From assembly GCA_022795575.1 (NCBI GenBank), contig JAAWGY010000072.1, forward strand, positions 1-9,610: 9,610 nt of DNA, in the 5' to 3' direction. Made by a program: the position numbers and the translations under genes. Under the pieces are notes generated by a model. It was not told the DNA's origin, did no database searches, and saw only the letters and a program-made list of their open reading frames with translations. Shown piece after piece: positions 1 through 6,603 of the stretch; within the stretch, counting starts at the first letter, position 1; every line of letters begins with the position of its first letter. The DNA comes from Angelakisella sp. GTDB lineage: Bacteria > Bacillota > Clostridia > Oscillospirales > Ruminococcaceae.

Positions 1-13
1 TAGCCCCCAGCAG

Positions 14-152
14 CCTTGTTAGGTGGCCGGTTGCGCCCGCTCCCTCCTTCCGGTTGGCCTGACAAGGTGCCTCCGGCGGATCTAATTCCCTGCGGGGGGT
101 TCCCTCCCTTCGGTCGGGTGGAGCCTCCGGCGGATTTTGATTCCCGGCGGGG
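14..152. repeat. GC-rich imperfect intergenic repeats with hairpin potential
   Basis: No gene is supported here. The core GCCTCCGGCGGAT occurs at 69-81 and again at 123-135, each followed by a related tail (ATTCCC then GCGGGG), 54 bases apart. Each copy is preceded by a related CCCTCC-TTC-CGGT block (42-54 and 102-114). Separately, CCTTGTTAGG (14-23) pairs with CCTGACAAGG (58-67) as a ten-pair stem with one G-U wobble. Such GC-rich modules between genes look like dispersed intergenic repeats of GC-rich Oscillospiraceae; that family assignment is inference from memory. No open frame here has a credible start, ribosome binding site or protein-like composition. Confidence 0.45.
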
Positions 153-154
153 AG

Positions 155-184
155 AAAAACCCCTCCGGCCTTCGGCCGGAGGGG
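155..184 (-). terminator. Rho-independent terminator of the minus-strand operon
   Basis: On the minus strand an eleven-pair perfect stem (arms 174-184 and 160-170, loop 171-173) is followed at once by five T residues (159-155). Stem CCCCTCCGGCC with its exact complement plus the T run is a textbook intrinsic terminator. It lies about 115 bases past the deoC stop and so should end the whole operon. Read on the plus strand there is no comparable T run, so it is directional. Confidence 0.85.
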
Positions 185-199
185 CTGCCGCTGGGCGGC

Positions 200-219
200 G
201 GGGGAGTGGGTGGGATGGG
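200..219 (+). other. G-quadruplex motif on the template strand past deoC
   Basis: Four G runs are seen: GGGGG at 200-204, GGG at 208-210, GGG at 212-214 and GGG at 217-219, with loops of 3, 1 and 2 bases. This meets the usual G3+N1-7 pattern. The plus strand is the template for deoC, so the matching transcript is C-rich: in 201-260 the minus strand has 28 C and 4 G. Whether it folds in the cell is unknown. Confidence 0.5.
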
Positions 220-298
220 TTTGCGGATTTGTTGCCTTGTTTGGTTGTGGTTTTGGGTTCACTGGACTAAGAGCCCCTCCCCGGAGCCAAGCACCGGG

Positions 299-967
299 TC
301 AGTACGCCTCCTTGGCCTCTGTTCCCTCCACAATCTCCCGGCCGTTGCTGGTGCCCAGGCGGCTGCAACCCAGGGCGATGTAGGCCTTGGCGTCGGCGGC
401 GGTGCGGATGCCGCCGGAGGCCTTGATTTTGGCCGGCTTCTTCAGGTACTTGCGGAAAAGCCGGATGTCCTCCTGGGAGGCCCCCCGGGTGCCGTACCCG
501 GTGGAGGTCTTGATGAAGTCCGCCCCGGTGTCCTCCACAATGCGGCACATGGCCGCGATCTGCTCCTCGTTGAGGTAGCAGGTCTCGATGATGACCTTTA
601 AGAGCTTTCCCCGGTTGTGGCAGAGCTCGCAGAGGGCGGCAACCTCGGCCTGGACATACTCCTGGTCCCCCTCCAGCAGCCGCCCTACGTTGATGACCAT
701 GTCGATCTCGTCGGCGCCGTTTTCTATGGCCTCCGCGGCCTCCGCCAGCTTGATGGCGGTGGTGTGGGTGCCGAAGGGGAAGCCGACGACGCTGCACACC
801 TTGACGCCGGAGCCGGCCAGCTCCTTTGCCACCAGGGGGACGTTGCAGGGGTTGACGCAGACCGAGGCGAAGCGGTACTGCTTGGCCTCGTCGCACCGCC
901 GGACGATGTCACCGGCGGTGGCAAAGGGCTTGAGATAGGTATGGTCGATGTATTGGTTCAGTTCCAA
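299..967 (-). CDS. deoC: Deoxyribose-phosphate aldolase (DeoC)
   Basis: This cytoplasmic class I aldolase cleaves 2-deoxy-D-ribose 5-phosphate into glyceraldehyde 3-phosphate and acetaldehyde. The 222-residue length matches bacterial DeoC. Visible motifs are the N-terminal IDHTYLKP, DMVINVG with the acid-base Asp (residue 89), the Schiff-base Lys in DFIKTSTGYG (residue 153), the helper Lys in KIKASGGIR (residue 182) and the phosphate-binding SRLGTSNG near the C-terminus. I chose TTG at 967 because AAAGGAG sits 8 bases upstream; the longer frame starts with GTG at 976, but that codon overlaps the same ribosome binding site and so has no spacing. It is the last gene of the operon, about 107 bases after the solute-binding protein, with hairpins between. 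Catalytic residues are complete. Presence of DeoC is the main clue that the operon feeds deoxyribose 5-phosphate into central metabolism. Family identity is very secure; the start codon is less so. Confidence 0.96.
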   Translation of the reverse strand: MELNQYIDHTYLKPFATAGDIVRRCDEAKQYRFASVCVNPCNVPLVAKELAGSGVKVCSVVGFPFGTHTTAIKLAEAAEAIENGADEIDMVINVGRLLEGDQEYVQAEVAALCELCHNRGKLLKVIIETCYLNEEQIAAMCRIVEDTGADFIKTSTGYGTRGASQEDIRLFRKYLKKPAKIKASGGIRTAADAKAYIALGCSRLGTSNGREIVEGTEAKEAY

Positions 968-983
968 AAAAGACACTCCTTTG

Positions 984-1043
984 GGCGGTTTTGGGGACCG
1001 CCGGAAAAATGCCCCGGCCCCGGAGAACGCCCTGGGGCCGGGG
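984..1043 (-). terminator. Tandem hairpins, possible attenuator between binding-protein gene and deoC
   Basis: In transcript order, CCCCGGCCCC (1034-1043 complement) pairs with GGGGCCGGGG (1012-1021 complement), ten GC pairs extendable by two, with an 8-12 base loop, followed by CA and five T (1009-1005). This resembles a leaky intrinsic terminator. Directly after it a second six-pair stem (997-1002 with 984-989) ends just before the deoC ribosome binding site (977-983). The arrangement could lower deoC expression relative to the binding protein, or protect the 3' end of the upstream message. The T run is short, so full termination is doubtful; no separate deoC promoter is evident. Confidence 0.55.
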
Positions 1044-1074
1044 GAGAAAGGAAGATGAGAAAATAGCGGTGGGG

Positions 1075-2409
1075 TTATTTGGCCAGCAGCGCCCTGGTCT
1101 GGTCAGAGATGGCCTGTACCGCCTGCTGGGGGGTGTAGCCCGGCTCCTCGATGCAGCGCTGGATCTCGGTCATCATGATCTCGGCGTGGATCTGGGGGTA
1201 GTTCTCGTTGATGGGCCGGGGGATGTCGGTGTAGTCCTTCAGCTGGGCCAGGGCGGTTTTGCCCCGGTCGTTGCCGGCCAGGAAGTCCTGGTAGACCTTG
1301 CTGTTGGCCGCGGCCTCGCTGCTGGGAACATAGCCGGTTTTGGAGGCCCAAAGGCCGGCCACGTCGGCGCTGGTCAGGTACTTGAGGAAGTCCATGGTGG
1401 CGGCGGCGTCCTCGTCATGGCCGGCCAGCATCACCACGTTGGCGCCGCCGGTGGGGACGCCGAAGCGGGTGTTTTTGGGCAGGAAGGCGGTGCCAAAGTC
1501 GAATTGGCAGGAGCTGGTGAGGGTGCCCAGGTCGCCGGAGGAGACGATGATCATGCCGGTGATGCCGGCGGCAAAGTCGGACCGGGCGGCCTCATAGGAG
1601 TTGTACTCCTTTCCGGGAGGCGCCTTCATGGAGCCCTCGGCGATCATATCCTTCCAAAGGGCCAGGGGCTTGGTGCCGGTCTCGTTGTTAAAGCCGATGT
1701 CGGTCTCGTCCTCGTTGAGGATGCGGCCGTCGGACTGCATGATGAAGGCCTCGTAGAACCAGGCGTCGATGGGCATCTCGAAGCCCCAGCGCTCGCCGGG
1801 CTTGGAGAGCTTTCTGGCGTACTCCCGCAGCTCGTCCCAGGTCTCCGGGGGATCCTCGGGGTCCAGCTCGGCCTCCTTGAACATCTCCTTGTTGTAGTAG
1901 AACATGGTGGTGCTGCGGTTAAAGGGCAGGGCGAAGAGGCCCTCGCCGTAGTCGCAGCAGTCCATCAGGCCGCTGTAGAACATCCCTACATCGATACCGG
2001 CGGCTTTGGCAAGGTCGGTCATATCCTGTAGGATGCCGTAATCGGCAAACATCTTGGTGCGCCCCATCTCCAGCTGGGCGATGTGGGGGGTGTCGCCGGA
2101 GGTGACGGCGGTCTGGAGCTTGGCGGCCATATCGTAGTAGTTGCCCTGGAATTCCACCGTGACGTGGACCTTGTCCTGGCTGGCGTTGTAGTCGCTGACG
2201 ATGCCGTCCAAAGTCTCGCCCATGCCGCCGCTCATGCTGCTCCAGAAGACAACTTCGGTCTTTTCGGCAGGGGCGGGGGCGGTCTGGCTGCCGCCGGGGG
2301 CGGGGGAGGCCGGAGAGCCGGCCGGGGAGCTGCCGTTACCGCCGCCGGCGCAGGCGGCAAGGGAAACCAGCATCATCAGTGCCATGAGCAGAGATAAATA
2401 CTTTTTCAT
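1075..2409 (-). CDS. UgpB-like ABC transporter solute-binding lipoprotein
   Basis: This extracellular substrate receptor (family 1 solute-binding protein) feeds the two permeases encoded upstream. The 444-residue protein has a Lys-Lys start, a hydrophobic segment (5-19) and the lipobox LAAC, so Cys20 should be lipidated; residues 21-49 form a flexible Gly/Ser/Pro/Ala linker. The mature part resembles E. coli UgpB by eye: FWSSMSGGMG (55-64), QGNYYDMAAKL, LPFNRSTTMFYYNKEMFKEA (161-180), DPPETWDEL, KTGYVP (357-362) and YPQIHAEI (404-411). Several UgpB ligand positions look retained (Glu114, Ser166, Tyr360), but the phosphate-binding Arg of UgpB (R397, recalled) falls on His408. The ligand is therefore uncertain: a phosphodiester, a sugar phosphate or a neutral sugar are all possible. 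The ATG has AAGGAG 8 bases upstream. The gene is second to last in the operon, an unusual place for a binding protein, with 55 bases of spacer before it. Confidence 0.93.
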   Translation of the reverse strand: MKKYLSLLMALMMLVSLAACAGGGNGSSPAGSPASPAPGGSQTAPAPAEKTEVVFWSSMSGGMGETLDGIVSDYNASQDKVHVTVEFQGNYYDMAAKLQTAVTSGDTPHIAQLEMGRTKMFADYGILQDMTDLAKAAGIDVGMFYSGLMDCCDYGEGLFALPFNRSTTMFYYNKEMFKEAELDPEDPPETWDELREYARKLSKPGERWGFEMPIDAWFYEAFIMQSDGRILNEDETDIGFNNETGTKPLALWKDMIAEGSMKAPPGKEYNSYEAARSDFAAGITGMIIVSSGDLGTLTSSCQFDFGTAFLPKNTRFGVPTGGANVVMLAGHDEDAAATMDFLKYLTSADVAGLWASKTGYVPSSEAAANSKVYQDFLAGNDRGKTALAQLKDYTDIPRPINENYPQIHAEIMMTEIQRCIEEPGYTPQQAVQAISDQTRALLAK

Positions 2410-2464
2410 CTGTTTAACTCCTTTTCTTTTCCGTTTTCCGTGGGTGTACCGGGTCTTTGCGGGG

Positions 2465-3769
2465 TTATTTATCCTTCAGGAGCCCTTCCATGCACCGGCC
2501 TTGGGCCTGGGGCAGGGGGAACCCTAAGATACGGGCAAAGGTGGGGGCTTCGTCGATGATCCGCTGCCGGGGCAGCGCCACCCCGGGGCGGATATCCGGT
2601 CCCGCCACCAGGAAGACCGGCTGGGGCCCCTTGTGGGGCAGGTGGCCGTGGGAGGATACCGAGAATTTGTAGTCCGAGTTATCCGGCGTTACAATGGCCG
2701 GGCCGGTACAGGCGGCGCCGAAGCTGGTGGAGCGGGCCCCCTCCAGGACGTACGCAAAGGCGCCGTCCAGGTGCTGCTCGGCCAGCACCTCCTCCTTGGT
2801 ATACACCGCCTCCACGCCGTACTCGTAGGTGCGGCGCATCCGGGTCAGGAGGGCCTCCAGCTCTGCCCGGGTCTCATCGTCGCCGGGGTCCTTCATCACC
2901 ACCTGGCAGGAGAGGGAGGTGGAGTTGCAGTAGGCCCGCCAGCCGGTAATCTCCCCGTCATCGTCAAGGGTGATGAGCCCCGCCTGGGCCAGCAGCACGT
3001 TGGGGTTGAACATCCGCTTTACCGCCAGATGGCCATGGTCGCTGATGACGGCAAAGTTGGTCTGGTCGTAAACCCCGGCGTCCATGGCGGCCTCCTCGAT
3101 ACGGCCGAACCAGTCGTCGTTCTGGATGACGGCCATCTCCGGGGCGGGGCCGTGCACCCCGTTGGCGTGGCGGGTGTGGTCCAGGTGGGACAGGTGGATG
3201 AACATCACGTCCGGCTGGTAGCGGCGGATGATGTCGCAGGCGCAGCCCACCATCATGTGGTCCATGTGGGGCTGCTTGGTCTTGCGGAGCTTGTGCCAGT
3301 GGCGCTCCAGCACCCCGCCGGGGGCCAGCATATCCGGGGAGGCGGCGGAGGCCAGCACCGGCCGGGGGTCCTCCTCGGCGGTGGGGGGCCAGATCTCCGG
3401 CACCAGCCAGTCCACGTTTTGGGCCCCGCCCATGCAGGGCCAGCCGACGCAGGCGGTGGCAAGCCCCGCCCGGTGGGCGGCGTCCAGCAGCGTCTCCCGC
3501 TTTAGGTCCCGGTGGAACCAGTACCAGCCGGGGGAGGGGCCGCCGACGTTTAGCCGCTCGTTGTGGTAGATGCCGTGGGCCTCCGGCCAGCAGCCGGTGA
3601 TGATGGAGGCGTGGGCCGGGTAGGTAAAGGAGGGGTAGACGCTGCGCATCCCGCCCCGGACATAGCTGCCCCGGCGGATAAGCCGCCCGATGTTGGGCAG
3701 GCCGGCCAGCTGGTCCATGTCCTCGTCAAAGAGGGAATCCACCGAAAGGACGATAAGCTTGTTTGCCAT
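2465..3769 (-). CDS. Type I phosphodiesterase/nucleotide pyrophosphatase (NPP, alkaline phosphatase superfamily)
   Basis: The predicted product is a two-metal (usually zinc) phosphodiesterase that hydrolyses phosphodiester or pyrophosphate bonds. With start ATG at 3769 (AAGGGGGAT upstream) it has 434 residues, overlapping nothing; an ATG at 3805 is in frame but lies inside the upstream permease gene. Visible NPP residues: Asp11 (VLSVDSLF), nucleophile Thr49 in PSFTYPAHASIITG followed by WPEAHGIYHN, Asp197 and His201 (HLDHTRHANG, four apart as in characterised NPPs), Asp244-His245 (ISDHGH) and a late His in SSHGHLPH (374-379). The metal and catalytic set thus seems complete. No signal peptide or membrane segment is present, so it should act in the cytoplasm, on an imported substrate. 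It sits 13 bases after the second permease and ahead of the binding-protein gene. The substrate is unknown; phosphonate hydrolases and phosphoglycerol or nucleotide diesterases belong to the same superfamily. Confidence 0.87.
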   Translation of the reverse strand: MANKLIVLSVDSLFDEDMDQLAGLPNIGRLIRRGSYVRGGMRSVYPSFTYPAHASIITGCWPEAHGIYHNERLNVGGPSPGWYWFHRDLKRETLLDAAHRAGLATACVGWPCMGGAQNVDWLVPEIWPPTAEEDPRPVLASAASPDMLAPGGVLERHWHKLRKTKQPHMDHMMVGCACDIIRRYQPDVMFIHLSHLDHTRHANGVHGPAPEMAVIQNDDWFGRIEEAAMDAGVYDQTNFAVISDHGHLAVKRMFNPNVLLAQAGLITLDDDGEITGWRAYCNSTSLSCQVVMKDPGDDETRAELEALLTRMRRTYEYGVEAVYTKEEVLAEQHLDGAFAYVLEGARSTSFGAACTGPAIVTPDNSDYKFSVSSHGHLPHKGPQPVFLVAGPDIRPGVALPRQRIIDEAPTFARILGFPLPQAQGRCMEGLLKDK

Positions 3770-3782
3770 GACACAATCCCCC

Positions 3783-4625
3783 TTACTTAATGCCGGAGTA
3801 GGCAAAGGCCTTCCGGATCTGCTTGTTGGCGATGAGGTAGACAGCCAGGATGGGGACTACCAGGAACATATTCCCCGCCATCAGCACGTGCCACAGGCGG
3901 CCGCCCTCCTGGCTGTTGAGCATCGCCACCCCGATGGGCAGGGTGCGGAAGGTGTCCTTGGTGGTCATGATGAGGGGCCAGAAGTAGGAGTTCCAGCTGG
4001 AGATGAAGCTGAGGAGGCCGATGGTGAAGATGGCGGTGCGGGCCATGGGGATCATGATCTTCAGGATGATCATGGGCTCGCTGGCGTCGTCCAGCCGGGC
4101 CGCCTCGATGATCTCCTCCGGGATCTGCATAAAGTACTGCCGCAGCAGGAAGATGCCAAAGGCGTTGGCGATAAAGGGGAGAATCTGGGGCCAGAAGCTC
4201 TGGAGGATCCCCGCCTTGCTGAACATCAGGTAGACCGGCACAAACGTCACCTGCTGGGGGATCATAAAGCCCATCAGCACAATGCCGAAGAAGAACCCCT
4301 TCCCCCGGAATTTGCACCGGGCAAAGGCGTAGGCCGCCGGAATGATGATGAGGTACTGGAGGGCCAGCACCGAAAGGCTGACCACAAGGGAGTTTTTGAG
4401 GAAGCCCCAGACGTCCACCATCTCCAGCGCCTTGGCATAGCCCTCGGTGGTCCACTGGCGGGGGAGCAGGGTGGGGGGGTAGACGGTGGTCTCGGCATAG
4501 GGCTTAAAGGAGGTAAAGACCATCCAGATAAAGGGGTAGGCGATGATGCAGATCACCAGAACCTTGCAGAGGGCGCTGATGACGGCTGCCGCCAAGCGGC
4601 CGGGGTGGTTGAGCCTTGATTCCAT
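3783..4625 (-). CDS. ABC sugar transporter permease, MalG/UgpE type
   Basis: Inner-membrane subunit of a CUT1-family importer. The 280-residue protein has about six hydrophobic segments (roughly 13-35, 78-101, 108-129, 145-163, 196-218 and 248-266). The coupling loop contacting the ATPase is visible as EEIIEAARLDDAS (residues 170-182), with EAA at 174-176 followed by ILKIMIPMARTA. The sequence pattern SSWNSYFWPLIM and TFRTLPIGV near 209-233 is typical of MalG/UgpE proteins, as is the MIPQQVTFVPVYLMF segment; the latter is particularly UgpE-like in my reading. The ATG at 4625 follows AAGGAGG by 9 bases. It lies 20 bases after the partner permease and 13 bases before the phosphodiesterase start, so the genes are co-transcribed. 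It presumably pairs with the permease encoded just upstream to form the heterodimeric channel. No truncation or odd residue was seen. Confidence 0.95.
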   Translation of the reverse strand: MESRLNHPGRLAAAVISALCKVLVICIIAYPFIWMVFTSFKPYAETTVYPPTLLPRQWTTEGYAKALEMVDVWGFLKNSLVVSLSVLALQYLIIIPAAYAFARCKFRGKGFFFGIVLMGFMIPQQVTFVPVYLMFSKAGILQSFWPQILPFIANAFGIFLLRQYFMQIPEEIIEAARLDDASEPMIILKIMIPMARTAIFTIGLLSFISSWNSYFWPLIMTTKDTFRTLPIGVAMLNSQEGGRLWHVLMAGNMFLVVPILAVYLIANKQIRKAFAYSGIK

Positions 4626-4645
4626 AAAAACGCGCCTCCTTTTGG

Positions 4646-5554
4646 TTACTGATAGTGGACCTTTTTGCCCAAAAAGGCAAAGTAAAGGATGGTGAGGATG
4701 CCCACAAAGGCCAGCAGCACCACGCCCTCCGCCGAGGCGATGCCCAGCTTAAGGTACTTAAAGGCGTCCGAGTAGATCTGGTACACCAGGGTGTTGGTGG
4801 AGTTCACCGGCCCGCCCTGGGTCATCAGGTTTACCGTCTCGAAGACCTGGAAGGAGCTGATGGTGGCCACGATGGTGGTGAAGAAGAGGGTGGGGGAGAT
4901 CATGGGCAGGGTGATCTGGAAAAAGACCTTTACCCTGGGGGTGTCGTCGATGCTGGCGGCCTCGTAGATGTCCTTGGGCACCCCCTGGAGGGCGGCCAGG
5001 ATGAGGAGGGAGTAGTAGCCCAGGCTCTTCCAGACCATCATCCCCACCAGGGAGGCCAGGGCGGTGCGGCTGCTGGCCAGGAAGGGGAAGGGGGAAAGGC
5101 CCACCGCCCGCAGCAAAAAGTTGATGGCCCCGATCTGGGGATCCATAATCCACAGGAAAACGGTGGAAACCGACACCAGCGAGATGATGTGGGGGGTGAA
5201 GACGGCGGCCAGGGTGACGCTGTTGAGCCGCTTTTGGGCCTCCCCGTTCACCCACACGGCAAAGAGGGTGGCCAGCACCATCAGCACCGCCACCAGCCCC
5301 ACGCTGTAGATGATGGTGTTGCGCAGGGTGGTGTGGAAATCCACGCTGCCAAAGAGGGTGGCAAAGTTATCCAGCCCTACAAAGTTGCGCTTTTTGCTCA
5401 GCAGGCTGCCGTCGTGGAGGCTGGAGTGGAGCAGGTAGAAGATGGGGTAGATGGTAAACACCGAAAGGAGCAGGATGGCCGGGGCGATGAGGAGGTAGCC
5501 CTTCAGCGATTCCTTGCGGCCGGCGGTGAGCAGTCTCTTTTTGGGGGCGCTCAT
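4646..5554 (-). CDS. ABC sugar transporter permease, MalF/UgpA type
   Basis: First permease of the CUT1 importer, 302 residues. The cytoplasmic N-terminus (Lys/Arg-rich, 5-18) precedes a hydrophobic segment at about 19-42; further segments lie near 82-102, 116-136, 166-190, 222-240 and 276-296. The EAA loop reads KDIYEAASIDDTPRVK (194-209), with EAA at 198-200. The stretch TQGGPVNSTNTLVYQIY (245-261) followed by the AFKYLKLGIASA motif is characteristic of the MalF/UgpA/MsmF family. The start ATG overlaps the stop of the ATPase gene as ATGA, and AGGAGG lies 7 bases before it within the ATPase coding sequence, so translation is probably coupled. Its length is normal for a Gram-positive member of the family (no large periplasmic insert as in E. 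coli MalF). Confidence 0.95.
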   Translation of the reverse strand: MSAPKKRLLTAGRKESLKGYLLIAPAILLLSVFTIYPIFYLLHSSLHDGSLLSKKRNFVGLDNFATLFGSVDFHTTLRNTIIYSVGLVAVLMVLATLFAVWVNGEAQKRLNSVTLAAVFTPHIISLVSVSTVFLWIMDPQIGAINFLLRAVGLSPFPFLASSRTALASLVGMMVWKSLGYYSLLILAALQGVPKDIYEAASIDDTPRVKVFFQITLPMISPTLFFTTIVATISSFQVFETVNLMTQGGPVNSTNTLVYQIYSDAFKYLKLGIASAEGVVLLAFVGILTILYFAFLGKKVHYQ

Positions 5555-6591
5555 GGCTGCACCTCCTCCCGGGGGAGGGCCGCAAGGCGGTCCAGCAGCT
5601 CCGGGGTGAGGGGGGCCCGGCTGCCGTCGGTATCAAAGACATAGAGGTGCCGGCGGCGCACCCGCAGCAGGCAGCGCTCCTGGGCCTCCTCCTCGGTTTT
5701 CACCATCAGCTTGCCATAGGCGGTATCCACCGAGTACTGGTACTCCGCCCCCAGCTGCTCCCGGGTAATCACCCTGCCGGGGATGGTAAGGGCGGCGTCC
5801 TCCGCCGGGGCCAGCGTCACCTTCTCCGGCCGGAAGCCCACCCAGGCCCCCGGCACCATCTGTGTGAGGATGTTCATGGGCGGGGTGCCGATAAACTGGG
5901 CGGTGTAGGCGTTTTGGGGGTCGTGGTACATCTCCTTGGGGCTGGAGCGCTGCATAATGACGCCCTTATCCATCAGGACGATGTTGTCCCCCATGCTCAT
6001 GGCCTCCACCTGGTCGTGGGTGACGTAGATAAAGGTGGTGCCCAGCCGCTTGTGCAGCTCGATAAGCTCCACCCGCATTTGGGCCCGGAGCTTGGCGTCC
6101 AGGTTGCTGAGGGGCTCGTCCATAAGGAAGACCTTGGGGTTCTTCACCATGGCCCGGGCCAGGGCCACCCGCTGCCGCTGGCCCCCGGAGAGGGCGGAGG
6201 GCTTGCGGGAAAGGTAGGGGGTGAGGCCCACAATCTCGCAGACCTCGGCGATGAGCCGGTCCCGCTCCGCCTTGGGGACGCGCTTGTTCTTGAGGCCGAA
6301 TTCGATGTTGTCCCGCACCGTCATGGTGGGGTAGAGGGCGTAGTTCTGGAAGACCATGGCGATGCCCCGCTTGCCGGGGTCGGTATCCACCACGTTCTCG
6401 TCATCGATGAGGATCTCCCCGGCGGTGGGCTTTTCCAGCCCGGCAATCATCCGCAGGGTGGTGGATTTGCCGCAGCCGGAGGGCCCCACCAGCACGGTAA
6501 AGGAGCCGTCCTCGATCACCAGGTTCAGGTCCGGAATGATGACATCCTTGCCGTAGACCTTGCGGATGCCTCGCAGCGTAATAGAGCTCAC
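5551..6591 (-). CDS. ABC transporter ATPase, MalK/MsmK/UgpC type
   Basis: Cytoplasmic ATPase energising the importer. In the 346-residue product the nucleotide-binding domain is complete: Walker A GPSGCGKST (36-44), Q-loop Gln82, signature LSGGQRQ (134-140), Walker B VFLMDEP (154-160, Asp158 and Glu159), D-loop SNLDAK and switch His192. A C-terminal regulatory (TOBE/MalK-like) domain covers about 240-346 and contains the family motif VGFRPEKV. The start is GTG at 6591, seven bases after AAGGAGG, which is embedded in the kinase stop codon (TAAGGAGG). Many Firmicutes CUT1 systems share one MsmK-type ATPase encoded elsewhere, so a dedicated ATPase in the operon is worth noting and matches Ugp-type systems. 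Its stop overlaps the following permease start (ATGA). Confidence 0.96.
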   Translation of the reverse strand: MSSITLRGIRKVYGKDVIIPDLNLVIEDGSFTVLVGPSGCGKSTTLRMIAGLEKPTAGEILIDDENVVDTDPGKRGIAMVFQNYALYPTMTVRDNIEFGLKNKRVPKAERDRLIAEVCEIVGLTPYLSRKPSALSGGQRQRVALARAMVKNPKVFLMDEPLSNLDAKLRAQMRVELIELHKRLGTTFIYVTHDQVEAMSMGDNIVLMDKGVIMQRSSPKEMYHDPQNAYTAQFIGTPPMNILTQMVPGAWVGFRPEKVTLAPAEDAALTIPGRVITREQLGAEYQYSVDTAYGKLMVKTEEEAQERCLLRVRRRHLYVFDTDGSRAPLTPELLDRLAALPREEVQP

Positions 6592-6603
6592 AGCGTAACC
6601 TCC

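Noticed and set aside
991..2031. 346-codon plus-strand frame opposite the solute-binding gene
   Set aside because: Low-complexity Gly/Val/Leu composition, no plausible ribosome binding site, and full overlap with a convincing UgpB-like gene.
3770..3805. Upstream in-frame ATG for the phosphodiesterase, adding 12 residues
   Set aside because: It would overlap the permease gene and lacks a good ribosome site, whereas ATG at 3769 has a G-rich Shine-Dalgarno at good spacing and begins the conserved MANKLIVLSVDS.
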